Source of the DNA: PALSA-894 sp963757565
GTDB lineage: Bacteria; Pseudomonadota; Alphaproteobacteria; Rhizobiales; Xanthobacteraceae
DNA length: 64,000 nucleotides
Reading direction: 5' to 3'
NCBI GenBank assembly: GCA_963757565.1
Contig: CAVWSB010000011.1
Span: 1,674,001-1,738,000, forward strand
Each line of letters opens with the position of its first letter. Positions within the stretch are counted from its first letter, which is position 1. The notes beneath the pieces were generated by a model. It saw nothing but the letters and a program-made list of their open reading frames with translations, did no database searches and was not told the DNA's origin. This document shows, one piece after another, positions 1 to 7,859 of the stretch. Made by a program: the position numbers and the translations under genes.

Positions 1-324
1 CGGCGCCTGCATCGACTCGGTCAATTCGAGCACGTCCTCCTCGGCCTTCGGTGCCGGCTTTGCCTTCACGGGCGCGGGCTCCGGCGCCTCGTCGAGGCCG
101 GCCAGCATGGCGTCGATATCGTCCTGTTTCACGGCAGCCGCCGGTGGCGCAGGAGCGGCCTTGGGCGGCGCCTTCGGAGCGGGCGCAGGCGCTGGCGATT
201 TGCTCTCAACAGCTTTGGCCTCCGGCTTTGCGGCAGGTTTCGGCTCATCATCGGCGATGATCCTCCGGATGGAGGCAAGAATCTCCTCCATCGAGGGCTC
301 TTGCGCCTTCGCCGCCTGCGTCAT
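1..324 (-). CDS. PopZ/DUF2497-family polar organizing protein, N-terminal part
   Basis: The reading frame enters from the window edge, so the C-terminus is missing. The N-terminus carries the family hallmark MEEILASIRRIIADDE at about residues 12-27, then a Pro/Ala/Lys-rich low-complexity linker and an acidic stretch near DDIDAMLAGLDEAPEP. DUF2497/PopZ proteins of alphaproteobacteria form polar scaffolds that anchor the centromere and cell-cycle factors; the short N-terminal helix recruits partners and the C-terminus, absent here, oligomerises. Its place beside tolC and a pcm-like gene is the usual rhizobial arrangement. The start at 324 is the first ATG before the hallmark. Family assignment is fairly sure; the exact role in this organism is inferred. 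Confidence 0.8.
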   Translation of the reverse strand, partial: MTQAAKAQEPSMEEILASIRRIIADDEPKPAAKPEAKAVESKSPAPAPAPKAPPKAAPAPPAAAVKQDDIDAMLAGLDEAPEPAPVKAKPAPKAEEDVLELTESMQAP

Positions 325-492
325 CCGCCGCTTTCCTCTCGCACTCCGGACCGGCTCACTCGCGACCGCGAATCAGCCGCACAACACGCAATATGCGAGG
401 ATTCGCCGAAGTATGGCAGTGGCAGATTCGAACGCAAGGCGAAGTCCTGTGGACATGAGGCCGCGCAGCGACAACGCCCGGCTCATCGACCG

Positions 493-1884
493 TCAGCGAC
501 CATCCGGCGTGCGCACGCCGATCCATTTGTCGCGCACCTGATGGTAATGGACGCGCGGATCGTAGGTCTCGGACACAAGCGCAAGCGATTGCGGCGAGAG
601 CCGTCCGACAGCCGCGAGCAGCGTGAACGATGCGACAACACGATCGCGCTGCGCGGTGACCAGCGCCACGCGCGCGTTCACCAGTTCCTGCTGCGCGTTG
701 AGCACGTCGAGCGTGGTTCGCTGGCCGACGCGCGCTTCCTCGCGAACGCCATTCAGCGCCACTTCGGTGGCAGTCACCTGCGCCTGCGCGGCGATGATCT
801 GCGCCTTGGTCGCCTCGAGCTGGCTCCAGGCCTGCACCACGGTTGCCCGGATGAGGTCACGCTGAACATCGAGCTCGATGCGGCGCTGGCCGAGCGTCTC
901 TTTCGACTGGCGGATAATCGAGTATTCCGCCCCGCCCTGGTAGATCGGTACGGCAACGCGGCCAAGCACCGTGCCGGTGAGCTGATCGGTGACCCCGGGC
1001 TGCAAATCCCAGCGCCTTTGTACCGAGCTTTCCACCGTCACCGTCGGATAGAGCGAACCTTCCGCCGCCCTCACCGCAGACTGCGCGGCGTCGACCGTGT
1101 ACTGGGCGGCCGCCACAGTCGGATGCTCGCTGCGTCCAACGTCGATCGCGCTCAGTTGCGTGCGCGGCGATAGCCGGTCGACCGGCATGCCGGCGCGCAG
1201 ATTGACGGGATCGACGCCGATCACGCGACGATAGGTGGCCTGCGAGGCCTTCAGATTTGCCTCCGCAGTCAGTACCTGGGACTGCGACGCAGCCAGCCGC
1301 GACTCGGACTGCGCCACGTCGGTTCGTGTGACCTCACCGACATTGAAGCGGTCGCGCGTCTGCTTCAACTGTTCCTGCAGGACCTGCACGTTGCGGCGCT
1401 GCAGGTCCAGGATCGCAGTGTCGCGCAACACGTTCATGTACGCGGTCGCTGCGTCGAGCAGCGCGGTCTGTTCGGCGTTGCGCAGTGTTTCGCGTCCGGC
1501 CAGCACCGACGCCTCGGCCTGACGTGTCAGGTTCCCGCTGCGCTGTCCGTTGTAGACCGTCTGAACGAGGCCGATATTACCGCCGCGCGGGCTGATGTTG
1601 GTATTGGTCTGCGTAAACCCGCCGCCGCTCGTCGAAATCGATTCGTAGTGTTGATAGCCGCTGTCGAACGAGCCGGTCACGCGCGGCCGGTAATTGGCGA
1701 GTGCCTGCGGCACGGCCTCGTCCGTTGCCCGCAGCGCTGCGCGCTGCGCGTTGAGCGTCGGATTGTTGCGATAGGCCTGTGCCAGCGCAGATTCCAGCGT
1801 TTCTGCGACTGACGGACTAGGCGCGACGAGCGCGACCCCAAGAAATGCCGCGCAGACGGCCCATTGCACGTCGGTCTTCTTCAT
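493..1884 (-). CDS. tolC: TolC-family outer membrane efflux/type I secretion channel
   Basis: A 463-residue protein starting MKKTDVQWAVCAAFLG with a Sec signal peptide ending near VAPSPSVAE. The TolC/OEP repeat follows in two copies: LESALAQAYRNNPTLNAQRAALRATDE near the N-terminus and GVREEARVGQRTTLDVLNAQ in the second half, typical of the long helices of the trimeric channel. TolC proteins span the outer membrane and the periplasm and dock on inner-membrane efflux pumps or type I secretion ABC exporters. The ATG at 1884 was preferred over in-frame upstream codons because it begins the signal peptide. It lies downstream of the pcm-like gene on the same strand, a common alphaproteobacterial pairing. 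The partner pump is not in the window. Confidence 0.88.
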   Translation of the reverse strand: MKKTDVQWAVCAAFLGVALVAPSPSVAETLESALAQAYRNNPTLNAQRAALRATDEAVPQALANYRPRVTGSFDSGYQHYESISTSGGGFTQTNTNISPRGGNIGLVQTVYNGQRSGNLTRQAEASVLAGRETLRNAEQTALLDAATAYMNVLRDTAILDLQRRNVQVLQEQLKQTRDRFNVGEVTRTDVAQSESRLAASQSQVLTAEANLKASQATYRRVIGVDPVNLRAGMPVDRLSPRTQLSAIDVGRSEHPTVAAAQYTVDAAQSAVRAAEGSLYPTVTVESSVQRRWDLQPGVTDQLTGTVLGRVAVPIYQGGAEYSIIRQSKETLGQRRIELDVQRDLIRATVVQAWSQLEATKAQIIAAQAQVTATEVALNGVREEARVGQRTTLDVLNAQQELVNARVALVTAQRDRVVASFTLLAAVGRLSPQSLALVSETYDPRVHYHQVRDKWIGVRTPDGR

Positions 1885-2149
1885 TCGACCCCGTCCGTCT
1901 GGGAACCGCGCCGATTTTCGGCTGTCGGTTATCCACAACATATTTGCAGTCATATGCGTGCGGTCTGAGTCGCGGAACCCCCGCAACGATGGTGGGCGGA
2001 GAAAAAAAGGACTGGCGCAAGCGCGCCACAGTGACGGTGCGAAACCCGAATCGAATCAGCGCACAATCGAAAAAGGTTCCGTCATCACGCGAGCTCGCGG
2101 GTGAGAGGACTCGATCACGGCTCCGAGATTCGGCCGCGCGGAGTCACCG

Positions 2150-2170
2150 AGGCGACGCAGAGCGTCGCCT
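2150..2170 (-). terminator. Stem-loop at the 3' end of the pcm-like gene
   Basis: A perfect 8-bp inverted repeat (AGGCGACG / CGTCGCCT) with a 5-nt loop overlaps the stop codon of the methyltransferase gene. There is no T-run after it on the minus strand, so it may be a 3' stability hairpin or a weak terminator between this gene and tolC. Confidence 0.4.
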
Positions 2171-2828
2171 AGAAAACGAACTCTTTCGACTTGACAAATC
2201 CCGGCAACACGAGGGCATTCGCATCGAACAGCGGTTGCGCTGTCGCGTGCCCGCCTGTGCTCCGGTAGATAGTGGCCTTGCTCACCGGGCCGCTGCCAAT
2301 CACCGCAAGCAGCCGGCCGCCTTCTTTCAGTTGAGCGAGAAGCTGCTCGGGCACGATCTCGCTGCAGCCCTCAAGCAGGATCGCGTCATAGGGACCGCCC
2401 TGCGCCCAGCCCGCCGCGAGTGAACCATTCACTACGGTTACGTTCGCGGCGCCGAGGGCAGTGAGATTGGTCGCCGCAGCGCCACCGAGCGCCGCCTCCT
2501 CCTCAAGCGCCACCACGCTGGCCGCGAGTTGCGACAGGACCGCTGCGGAATATCCGGTCGCGCAGCCCACATCGAGCACGCGATCCGTCTCGCCGATGCC
2601 GGCAGCCTGCAACAGCTTGGAGAAAACCATCGGCTTGAGCAACGCGCGGCGCCATCCGTCGGCAGCCGCTACGTCAACGTCGAGGTAGGCGACGCCGCGT
2701 TGGGACGCCGCAACAAAGCGCTCGCGCGGAACATCGAGCATCGCCGCGATGATCCGAAGGTCCGTCACGTCGCTGGGACGGACCTGACAATCGACCATGA
2801 TCCGGCGCGCTTGCGCAAAATCGACCAT
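2169..2828 (-). CDS. Protein-L-isoaspartate O-methyltransferase family protein (Pcm-like)
   Basis: A 219-residue class I SAM-dependent methyltransferase. It begins MVDFAQARRIMVDCQVRPSD, the conserved start of the rhizobial Pcm-like family, and has the glycine-rich SAM loop VLDVGCATGYSAAVLS near residues 85-100. Family members methylate L-isoaspartyl residues of damaged proteins, but this short tolC-linked subgroup has little biochemical evidence. The start at 2828 follows a GGGGA Shine-Dalgarno; the upstream extension in the same frame lacks family similarity. It precedes tolC by about 280 bases on the same strand. A general methyltransferase role is secure; repair activity is inferred. Confidence 0.82.
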   Translation of the reverse strand: MVDFAQARRIMVDCQVRPSDVTDLRIIAAMLDVPRERFVAASQRGVAYLDVDVAAADGWRRALLKPMVFSKLLQAAGIGETDRVLDVGCATGYSAAVLSQLAASVVALEEEAALGGAAATNLTALGAANVTVVNGSLAAGWAQGGPYDAILLEGCSEIVPEQLLAQLKEGGRLLAVIGSGPVSKATIYRSTGGHATAQPLFDANALVLPGFVKSKEFVF

Positions 2829-2909
2829 GCCGAAATCCCCGTTCGCGAGCTCCAGGCTCCGCGCGACCATTTGCGGCAGAGGACGCCAAAACGCAAGGAT
2901 CGTTCGGCA

Positions 2910-2938
2910 TTGCTGCTGCATGCCGCCTCCTGTATAGG
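2910..2938 (+). promoter_or_regulatory. Candidate sigma-70 promoter of tRNA-Cys
   Basis: TTGCTG at 2910-2915 and TATAGG at 2933-2938 are 17 bp apart, about 45 bases before the mature tRNA-Cys. The same architecture precedes tRNA-Asn and tRNA-Glu in this window. Confidence 0.4.
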
Positions 2939-2983
2939 GTCGTCGCCCTCCGGCCGGAGTCGAAAAGCTCCGCCGAAAGTCCC

Positions 2984-3057
2984 GGCCACGTGGCGGAGTG
3001 GTTACGCAGCGGTCTGCAAAACCGTTTACGCCGGTTCAATTCCGGCCGTGGCCTCCA
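2984..3057 (+). tRNA. tRNA-Cys (GCA)
   Basis: A full cloverleaf: 7-bp acceptor GGCCACG/CGTGGCC, T arm GCCGG-TTCAATT-CCGGC, anticodon loop CTGCAAA with GCA at 3016-3018, discriminator T and encoded CCA. The anticodon assigns cysteine. Confidence 0.93.
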
Positions 3058-3092
3058 CTCCCTCCGGGTTAAGTCACGGCGGGCGCCGAATC

Positions 3093-3121
3093 TTTGCAAA
3101 GCCTCAACACGTTTGATATAG
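3093..3121 (+). promoter_or_regulatory. Candidate sigma-70 promoter of tRNA-Asn
   Basis: TTTGCA at 3093-3098, a 17-bp spacer and ATATAG at 3116-3121, 38 bases before the tRNA-Asn 5' end. This suggests tRNA-Asn is transcribed independently of tRNA-Cys. Confidence 0.38.
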
Positions 3122-3158
3122 CCCCGGTCGCGCTGGCCGCTGCCGCCGGCGTTCGTGT

Positions 3159-3233
3159 TCCCCGGTAGCTCAGTGGTAGAGCAACCGGCTGTTAACCGGT
3201 TGGTCGCTGGTTCGAATCCGGCCCGGGGAGCCA
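3159..3233 (+). tRNA. tRNA-Asn (GTT)
   Basis: Acceptor TCCCCGG/CCGGGGA, D arm beginning TAGCTCAGTGG, anticodon loop CTGTTAA with GTT at 3191-3193, T loop TTCGAAT, discriminator G and encoded CCA. Confidence 0.94.
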
Positions 3234-3531
3234 ACATTTACAAGCGCTTCGGGATTTTGCGAGGTCGACCTGCGGGTCGCCCAAGCGCGCTCGCGCGCCC
3301 ATCTCCGGCGCGCGGGTGCAGCCATGGGACAAGCTTGCCGACGCGCAGCCCAGTGTGACCTCCTCGCGCCCCTGTGTCGCGCTGCAGTTGAGCCTGTCGG
3401 CACACTGAGTTCGAATGAGAAACGATGACGGAGAACGCCGATGACAGGGCCGCGCTGGTTGGCGGCCTGGTCGCTTCGGCTGTAAAGAGTCCGCAGACGA
3501 TCTGTTCGCGACGCGCCCTCTGGAGGCCGCA
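3234..3531. other. Intergenic region with a degenerate gene-start copy
   Basis: There is no convincing gene. The only structured part is 3395-3485: a leader resembling the one before the Rap1a-like gene at 4158, with a GGAG ribosome-binding site and an ATG at 3441 that opens only 14 codons (MTGPRWLAAWSLRL) before TAA at 3483. This is either a truncated paralog start or a leader peptide of the gene at 3532. Confidence 0.45.
3395..3444 (+). repeat. Leader repeat copy 1
   Basis: About 50 bases matching 4113-4161 at most positions. Both copies share TGTCGGCAC, GAGAAACGATGA and GGAGAACGCC before an ATGA. Copy 2 provides the ribosome-binding site and start of the Rap1a-like gene. Confidence 0.6.
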
Positions 3532-4005
3532 GTGAGAATAGCGCCTATCGCCTTGCTCTGCCTCTGCGGTTTTCTGGTTCGGGCGACTGCGGTGCTGGCC
3601 CAGGAAGACTTCCCTCCGCTGGAATCATTGGCGCGCTTGCATGATCCGCGGGCGTCCTCCGACTATGCGTTTGTCAGGTGTGCCGCGTTTTTTAAAGCGT
3701 GGGGTGAGTTCACCGACGTGCCATATGACACACAGGAAAAGAGAGACGCGCGTCTGGTGCTCTTCAAGCGACTCGCAAGCAGGGCAGTCGATCTAAGGTC
3801 CGTTGCGCAGAACAACGGCCGCGGCGGCCCCCGGGATCCGTTCGTCGGCCTCGTATCCGCTGACGTGGACGCATTTGCGGCAGTCTACACCGCGCGGATG
3901 AAGCACAATTACGAGACGACCGAACAGGTGACCGGCTTGGACAGTTTGGTCCGAGACGACATGACGGAGTGCTGGCACCTCGTCGAACGAGGGTATTTGA
4001 ATTAA
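3532..4005 (+). CDS. Hypothetical secreted protein
   Basis: A 157-residue protein of unknown function starting with GTG, preceded by GGAGG at good spacing. A clear Sec signal peptide (MRIAPIALLCLCGFLVRATAVLAQ) predicts export to the periplasm. The mature part has two cysteines, in FVRCAAFF and TECWHL, that could form a disulfide, and no recognisable domain. It stands alone between two copies of a repeated leader sequence and upstream of another small exported protein. Confidence 0.65.
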   Translation: MRIAPIALLCLCGFLVRATAVLAQEDFPPLESLARLHDPRASSDYAFVRCAAFFKAWGEFTDVPYDTQEKRDARLVLFKRLASRAVDLRSVAQNNGRGGPRDPFVGLVSADVDAFAAVYTARMKHNYETTEQVTGLDSLVRDDMTECWHLVERGYLN

Positions 4006-4112
4006 GCGGGAGCGCCAGGGTCCGGAAGTGAAAGCGGTTGACTACGGCGGCAAGCTACGCGAGCCCGTAGCGCAGCGGCCAAGCGGCGCACGTCGGCACC
4101 CGGCGATTTCTG

Positions 4113-4161
4113 TGTCGGCACGCCGAGGCGAACGAGAAACGATGATGGAGAACGCCTATGA
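4113..4161 (+). repeat. Leader repeat copy 2
   Basis: Partner of 3395-3444. It contains the GGAG ribosome-binding site and the ATG at 4158 of the Rap1a-like gene. Only the leader is shared; the downstream coding regions diverge. Confidence 0.6.
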
Positions 4162-4526
4162 TCCGCCCCGCCCTCTTCCTGCTCGCGCTCATGTTGCCGG
4201 CTGCGGCCCAGACGCCGCCACCGGGTGGTTCAGTCAACAAAGGCAAAGACGTAACCGACTTGATCACTCTCTGCCGCGGCAGCGTTAACGATGCGTCCGG
4301 GAAAGCCCGCGACGCACCCGCGGGACTTCAATGCCTGAGATACCTGGAAGGCTTCAAAGACGGGTTAGCCGGTGGAGAGCCGAAATATTGTGCTCCAGGC
4401 GTCACGCTCGGCGCTCAGGTCGACGCCTTCCTGCGATGGGCTGACAGTCAAAAAGCGCCGTTCGATCAACCACGAAACGTGACGCTCGTCCAATTCCTGT
4501 CCGAGACCTATCCCTGCAAGAAATAA
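4158..4526 (+). CDS. Rap1a/Tai-like small secreted protein
   Basis: A 122-residue exported protein with signal peptide MIRPALFLLALMLPAAAQ. The mature part has the Rap1a/Tai immunity-like pattern: a first cysteine in ITLCRG, then LQCLRYLEGFKDG, YCAPGVTLGAQVDAFLRW and a terminal FLSETYPCKK. Founding members neutralise type VI amidase effectors in the periplasm; many alphaproteobacterial relatives stand alone with no known toxin. No effector is adjacent here, so an immunity role is not supported by context. The start is fixed by GGAGAACGCCT before the ATG. Confidence 0.65.
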   Translation: MIRPALFLLALMLPAAAQTPPPGGSVNKGKDVTDLITLCRGSVNDASGKARDAPAGLQCLRYLEGFKDGLAGGEPKYCAPGVTLGAQVDAFLRWADSQKAPFDQPRNVTLVQFLSETYPCKK

Positions 4527-4689
4527 CGCCGTTCAGCGTCGGAGCGATCGCGGCGTGGGCGTTGGTCGTGTGGCGCGGGCCGCGCCAAATCGCCTTGGAT
4601 GTGACGCCGGTCACAGAAGCAATCGCAACCTCCGCCGTAACCTCCCTCACACACGCAGGCGATCGCCTGCCTTTCGAGGGGGACTTACG

Positions 4690-4872
4690 ATGGCAAAGTT
4701 CTTTTTCGCGGTTGAGATAGCCTGGGGCGTGATGGTGAGCCTGGCGGTAATCGGGTTTGTCGCGATCTCGTTCATTCCCGAGTGCACCGGCGCCTGCCGC
4801 GCTCCCGACGCCGGCGTCTATGCAACGCACCTTGAAAGCCTGGACGGCCTCACTGTTGCGAGCATGCGCTGA
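4690..4872 (+). CDS. Small single-pass membrane protein
   Basis: A 60-residue ORF preceded by GAGGGGG eight bases before the ATG. Residues 4-28 (FFFAVEIAWGVMVSLAVIGF onward) form one hydrophobic helix, followed by a short tail with two cysteines (PECTGACRAP). No family recognised. The good ribosome-binding site and hydrophobic pattern support a real gene, but it is short. Confidence 0.5.
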   Translation: MAKFFFAVEIAWGVMVSLAVIGFVAISFIPECTGACRAPDAGVYATHLESLDGLTVASMR

Positions 4873-4926
4873 AATCGAGCGGCGAGCGGCACGTAGAGTG
4901 GTGAGGCGAGGGCGCGGCTGAACGGC

Positions 4927-5215
4927 CTAGTCGCAGACACGAACCCGTGGGCGCACCCACATCCCGCGATAGTCGTCCCAGGCGGGTTCGCCGCGCGTCC
5001 AGTAACAGGCGGGTGCTGCGTAGACCGGCTCGGGCGCAACGTAAACGACCGGCGGCCCGTAATAGCGTGGTGCGCTCGCTGCGCCGATGATCGTTCCCGC
5101 GATAAGGCCGCCAAAGAGTCCGGCGCCGAATCCATCGCCGGCTAGGGCGGCCTGCGGTGCGGCAACTCCCGAACGATGTCGCCACCAGAAGGCTGACCAG
5201 AAGGTGCCGTCGCAT
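4927..5215 (-). pseudogene. Frameshifted small secreted glycine-zipper protein
   Basis: Two overlapping frames join into one typical exported protein. The frame opening at 5215, after a GGAG site, encodes the signal peptide MRRHLLVSLLVATSFG. The neighbouring frame continues with VAAPQAALAGDGFGAGLFGG and an aromatic/proline tail (YYGPPVVYVAPEPVYAAP) ending at 4927. Removing one G from the GGG near 5172-5174 restores an uninterrupted reading frame. The GxxxG-rich helix followed by a Tyr/Trp-rich tail is common in small rhizobial periplasmic proteins of unknown function. Either a recent inactivation or, more likely, a base-calling error. Confidence 0.6.
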
Positions 5216-5352
5216 GTCAATCGCTCCAACGCTGGCTGATAACAGCAGGCCGCGCGCGAGCGGCCAGTCACGATTACAATTATCGAACTGTAATTGAAGC
5301 TTCGTTAAGCAGCAGGATCGCGATCCGGCGGCGAGATAGGAGCGTCTGCGAA

Positions 5353-5607
5353 TTAGCTGCGCGGCCGAACGCGCGGCGATCGGCGAGGAGCAGACGCGGC
5401 CTCCTGTTCGCGTAGCAGAAGCGCCTTGCGCAAATGCCGGGCCTGGTTCAGGGCGTTACGTATGTTTTTGTCACTGGAAACTTCGTCGAAGAACAGCAGG
5501 ACTTCGCAACTTGGACATTGGCGCGAATAGCCGCTTTGCAGTCGGTGCGCCTTGTCTCGAAACCGGGACAGGCATTTCGGGCATTTGACCGAGACCGAGT
5601 CGTCCAC
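5353..5607 (-). CDS. Zinc-ribbon (MJ0042-type) small protein
   Basis: An 84-residue protein beginning at GTG with an AGGA site five bases upstream. Two CxxC knuckles, CPKC at residues 9-12 and CPSC near 31-34, form a zinc ribbon of MJ0042 type. The rest is basic and helical (DKNIRNALNQARHLRKALLL). Such ribbons often mediate nucleic-acid or protein contacts; no specific function can be assigned. No partner gene is apparent. Confidence 0.62.
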   Translation of the reverse strand: MDDSVSVKCPKCLSRFRDKAHRLQSGYSRQCPSCEVLLFFDEVSSDKNIRNALNQARHLRKALLLREQEAASAPRRSPRVRPRS

Positions 5608-6023
5608 CTGTGTCCTTTTCAGTCTGGCGGCTACAGCGAAGACTCACGGGCCGCAAGACACGGGATAACCAATGGCGCAACGGCGAGCGTTGTCAAAAGA
5701 CATTTGCTGGCAACGACAGACGTTACGTCGACCGCAGCGGCCGTCGCGCATTCAAGCGGACCAGGGAGGACGCCACACCCCGATCCGCGCCGTGCGATCT
5801 GAACGGGGTTCCGCGCCTGCATTTCGGTTGCTCGTCGATGCGCCGCCCCGGACGCGGCGCGCCTGTCCGGTCCCTGCGATATCGGCAGCCTTGTCTCGTT
5901 CAACCGCAGCGTTGACCGTCCTGCGACAACCTGTTCTCCTTGAGGAAACCGGCCGGGCCGGCCTGCGTACGCGCGGGCATTGGGCGAACCAGCACCGGGT
6001 CAATTTCACGAGGGGTCTTCGCA
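5608..6023. other. Intergenic region upstream of the peptide-type ABC operon
   Basis: No supported gene on either strand. It presumably holds the promoter of the operon starting at 6024 and the short leader of the zinc-ribbon gene. I could not pick out a convincing promoter. Confidence 0.4.
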
Positions 6024-7814
6024 ATGGATGAGAACGCACTTCGCGGCCTGATTTCGCAGGTCAAGACCGGCACGCTCACGCGCCGTGGTTTCGTGCAAAA
6101 GATGGTCGCGCTCGGGCTGACGGCACCGCTTGCGCAGCAGATGCTGACATATTCGGGCGTCGCCAAGGCGCAGACCAAACTCGAATACAAGCCGACCAAG
6201 CGCGGTGGCGGTGGCCCGCTCAAGACGCTGTGGTGGCAAGGCCCGACGCTGCTCAATCCGCATTTCGCGATCGGCACCAAGGATCAGGACGCGTGCCGGA
6301 TCTTCTACGAGCCGCTCGCCGCCTGGGACGAGGACGGAAATCTCTTCCCGCTCCTCGCGGCGGAAATTCCCGATCTGGAAAACGGCGGACTTGCCAAGGA
6401 TGGCATGTCGGTAACCTGGAAACTCAAACAGGGCGTCACCTGGCATGACGGCAAGCCGTTCAGCGCGGATGACGTGCTGTTCAACTGGCAATACGCCTCC
6501 GATCCCGCGACGGCAGCGACCACCATTGGCAGCTACAAGGACGTGAAGGTCGACAAGATCGACGACTTCACCGTCAAGGCGACGTTCTCCAAGCCGACAC
6601 CCTTCTGGGCGGATGCGTTCGTTGGTATCCGCGGGATGCTGATCCCGAAACATCTGTTTGCCGACTACATCGGTGGAAAATCGCGCGACGCGCCGACCAA
6701 TCTGAAGCCCGTCGGGACCGGCCCTTACAAATTCTCCGACTTCAAGCCCGGCGACATGGTGCGCGGGGAACTCTTCGCGGACTATCACATGCCGAACCGG
6801 CCCTATTTCGACTCCATCGAGATGAAGGGCGGGGGCGATGCGGTTTCGGCCGCGCGTGCGGTGTTGCAGACCGGCGAATACGATTATGCCTGGAACCTGC
6901 AGGTCGAGGACGAAATCCTTCAGCGGCTCGAAAAGGGCGGCAAGGGCCGGACCGATATGTCGCCCGGCGGCAACATCGAGCACATCGGCCTCAACTCGGC
7001 CGACCCCTGGACCGAGGTGGACGGCGAGCGCGCCAGCATCAAGAGCAAGCACCCGCTCCTATCGGACAAGGCGGTGCGCGAGGCGCTCGGGCTGCTGGTC
7101 GACCGCCAATCGGTGCAGGACCACATTTACGGCCGCACCGGTATCGCGACCGGCAACTTCGTGAACAATCCGCAGCGGTTCGTGTCGAAGAACACCAAAT
7201 GGGAGTTCAACGTCGACAAGGCCATCCAGGTGCTGGAAGCGGGCGGCTGGAAGAAGGGCGCCGACGGAATTCGCGAGAAGGACGGCAAGAAACTCAAGTT
7301 CGTCTATCAGACCTCGATCAACACGCCGCGCCAGAAGAACCAGGCGATCGTGAAGCAAGCCTGTCAGAAGGCCGGCATCGATGTCGAACTGAAATCGGTG
7401 ACCGCCTCCGTGTTCTTCTCATCCGATGTCGCCAACCCCGACACCTACCCGCACTTCTTCTGCGACATCCAGATGTACACGACGACGATGACGCAGCCGG
7501 ACCCGGAGACGTTCCTGCTGCAATTCGTCTCCTGGGAGGTGTCGCAGAAGGAAAACAAATGGCAGGGCCGCAACATCACGCGCTGGACCAACAAGGAGGC
7601 GGATGACGCCTTCAAGGCCTCGCAAACCGAACTCGATCCGGTCAAGCGCGCGGCGTACCTGATCAAGGTCAACGACCTCGCCTGCAATGATCACGCGGTG
7701 ATCCCGGTCGTCTACCGTCCGCGCGTGCAGGCGATCGCCAACAAGCTGCACGCGCCGCACAGCGGCTGGGACAGCGACTTCTGGGCCATCCAGGAGTGGT
7801 ACAAGGACGCCTGA
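6024..7814 (+). CDS. ABC transporter substrate-binding protein, peptide/nickel family (SBP_bac_5)
   Basis: A 596-residue family 5 solute-binding protein. The N-terminus has a twin-arginine signal (TLTRRGFVQKMVALGL) and the mature part shows family features: LNPHFAIGTKDQDACRIFYE, LAAEIP, the signature VTWHDGKPFSADDVLFNWQY, and GTGPYKF. It would capture peptides, opines or nickel/glutathione-like ligands in the periplasm for the permeases encoded just downstream. The ATG at 6024 follows AGGGG at nine bases; upstream in-frame sequence does not look coding. It is first in a five-gene operon, separated from the first permease by a hairpin-containing gap. Ligand unknown. Confidence 0.9.
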   Translation: MDENALRGLISQVKTGTLTRRGFVQKMVALGLTAPLAQQMLTYSGVAKAQTKLEYKPTKRGGGGPLKTLWWQGPTLLNPHFAIGTKDQDACRIFYEPLAAWDEDGNLFPLLAAEIPDLENGGLAKDGMSVTWKLKQGVTWHDGKPFSADDVLFNWQYASDPATAATTIGSYKDVKVDKIDDFTVKATFSKPTPFWADAFVGIRGMLIPKHLFADYIGGKSRDAPTNLKPVGTGPYKFSDFKPGDMVRGELFADYHMPNRPYFDSIEMKGGGDAVSAARAVLQTGEYDYAWNLQVEDEILQRLEKGGKGRTDMSPGGNIEHIGLNSADPWTEVDGERASIKSKHPLLSDKAVREALGLLVDRQSVQDHIYGRTGIATGNFVNNPQRFVSKNTKWEFNVDKAIQVLEAGGWKKGADGIREKDGKKLKFVYQTSINTPRQKNQAIVKQACQKAGIDVELKSVTASVFFSSDVANPDTYPHFFCDIQMYTTTMTQPDPETFLLQFVSWEVSQKENKWQGRNITRWTNKEADDAFKASQTELDPVKRAAYLIKVNDLACNDHAVIPVVYRPRVQAIANKLHAPHSGWDSDFWAIQEWYKDA

Positions 7815-7818
7815 GTGC

Positions 7819-7852
7819 CACCCCACCGGCGCAATTCTGCTGAGCCGGGGTG
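7819..7852 (+). terminator. Intercistronic stem-loop between SBP and permease genes
   Basis: CCGGC (7826-7830) pairs with GCCGG (7844-7848), extended by CACC/GGTG across a small bulge. It lies five bases after the SBP stop. No T-run follows, so it could stabilise the SBP mRNA or attenuate the permease genes. Confidence 0.4.
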
Positions 7853-7859
7853 ACGATCG

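Noticed and set aside
107..1173. Long plus-strand reading frames over the popZ-like and tolC region
   Set aside because: Arg-rich translations without motifs that mirror the minus-strand genes; products of high GC content.
2984..3233. tRNA-Cys/tRNA-Asn as an integration site of a mobile element
   Set aside because: No integrase, no repeated tRNA 3' end and no phage genes follow; the flanking genes are ordinary chromosomal genes.
6006..7052. A 348-codon minus-strand frame inside the peptide-binding-protein gene
   Set aside because: It is antisense to a clear SBP_bac_5 gene and shows no domain or ribosome-binding site.
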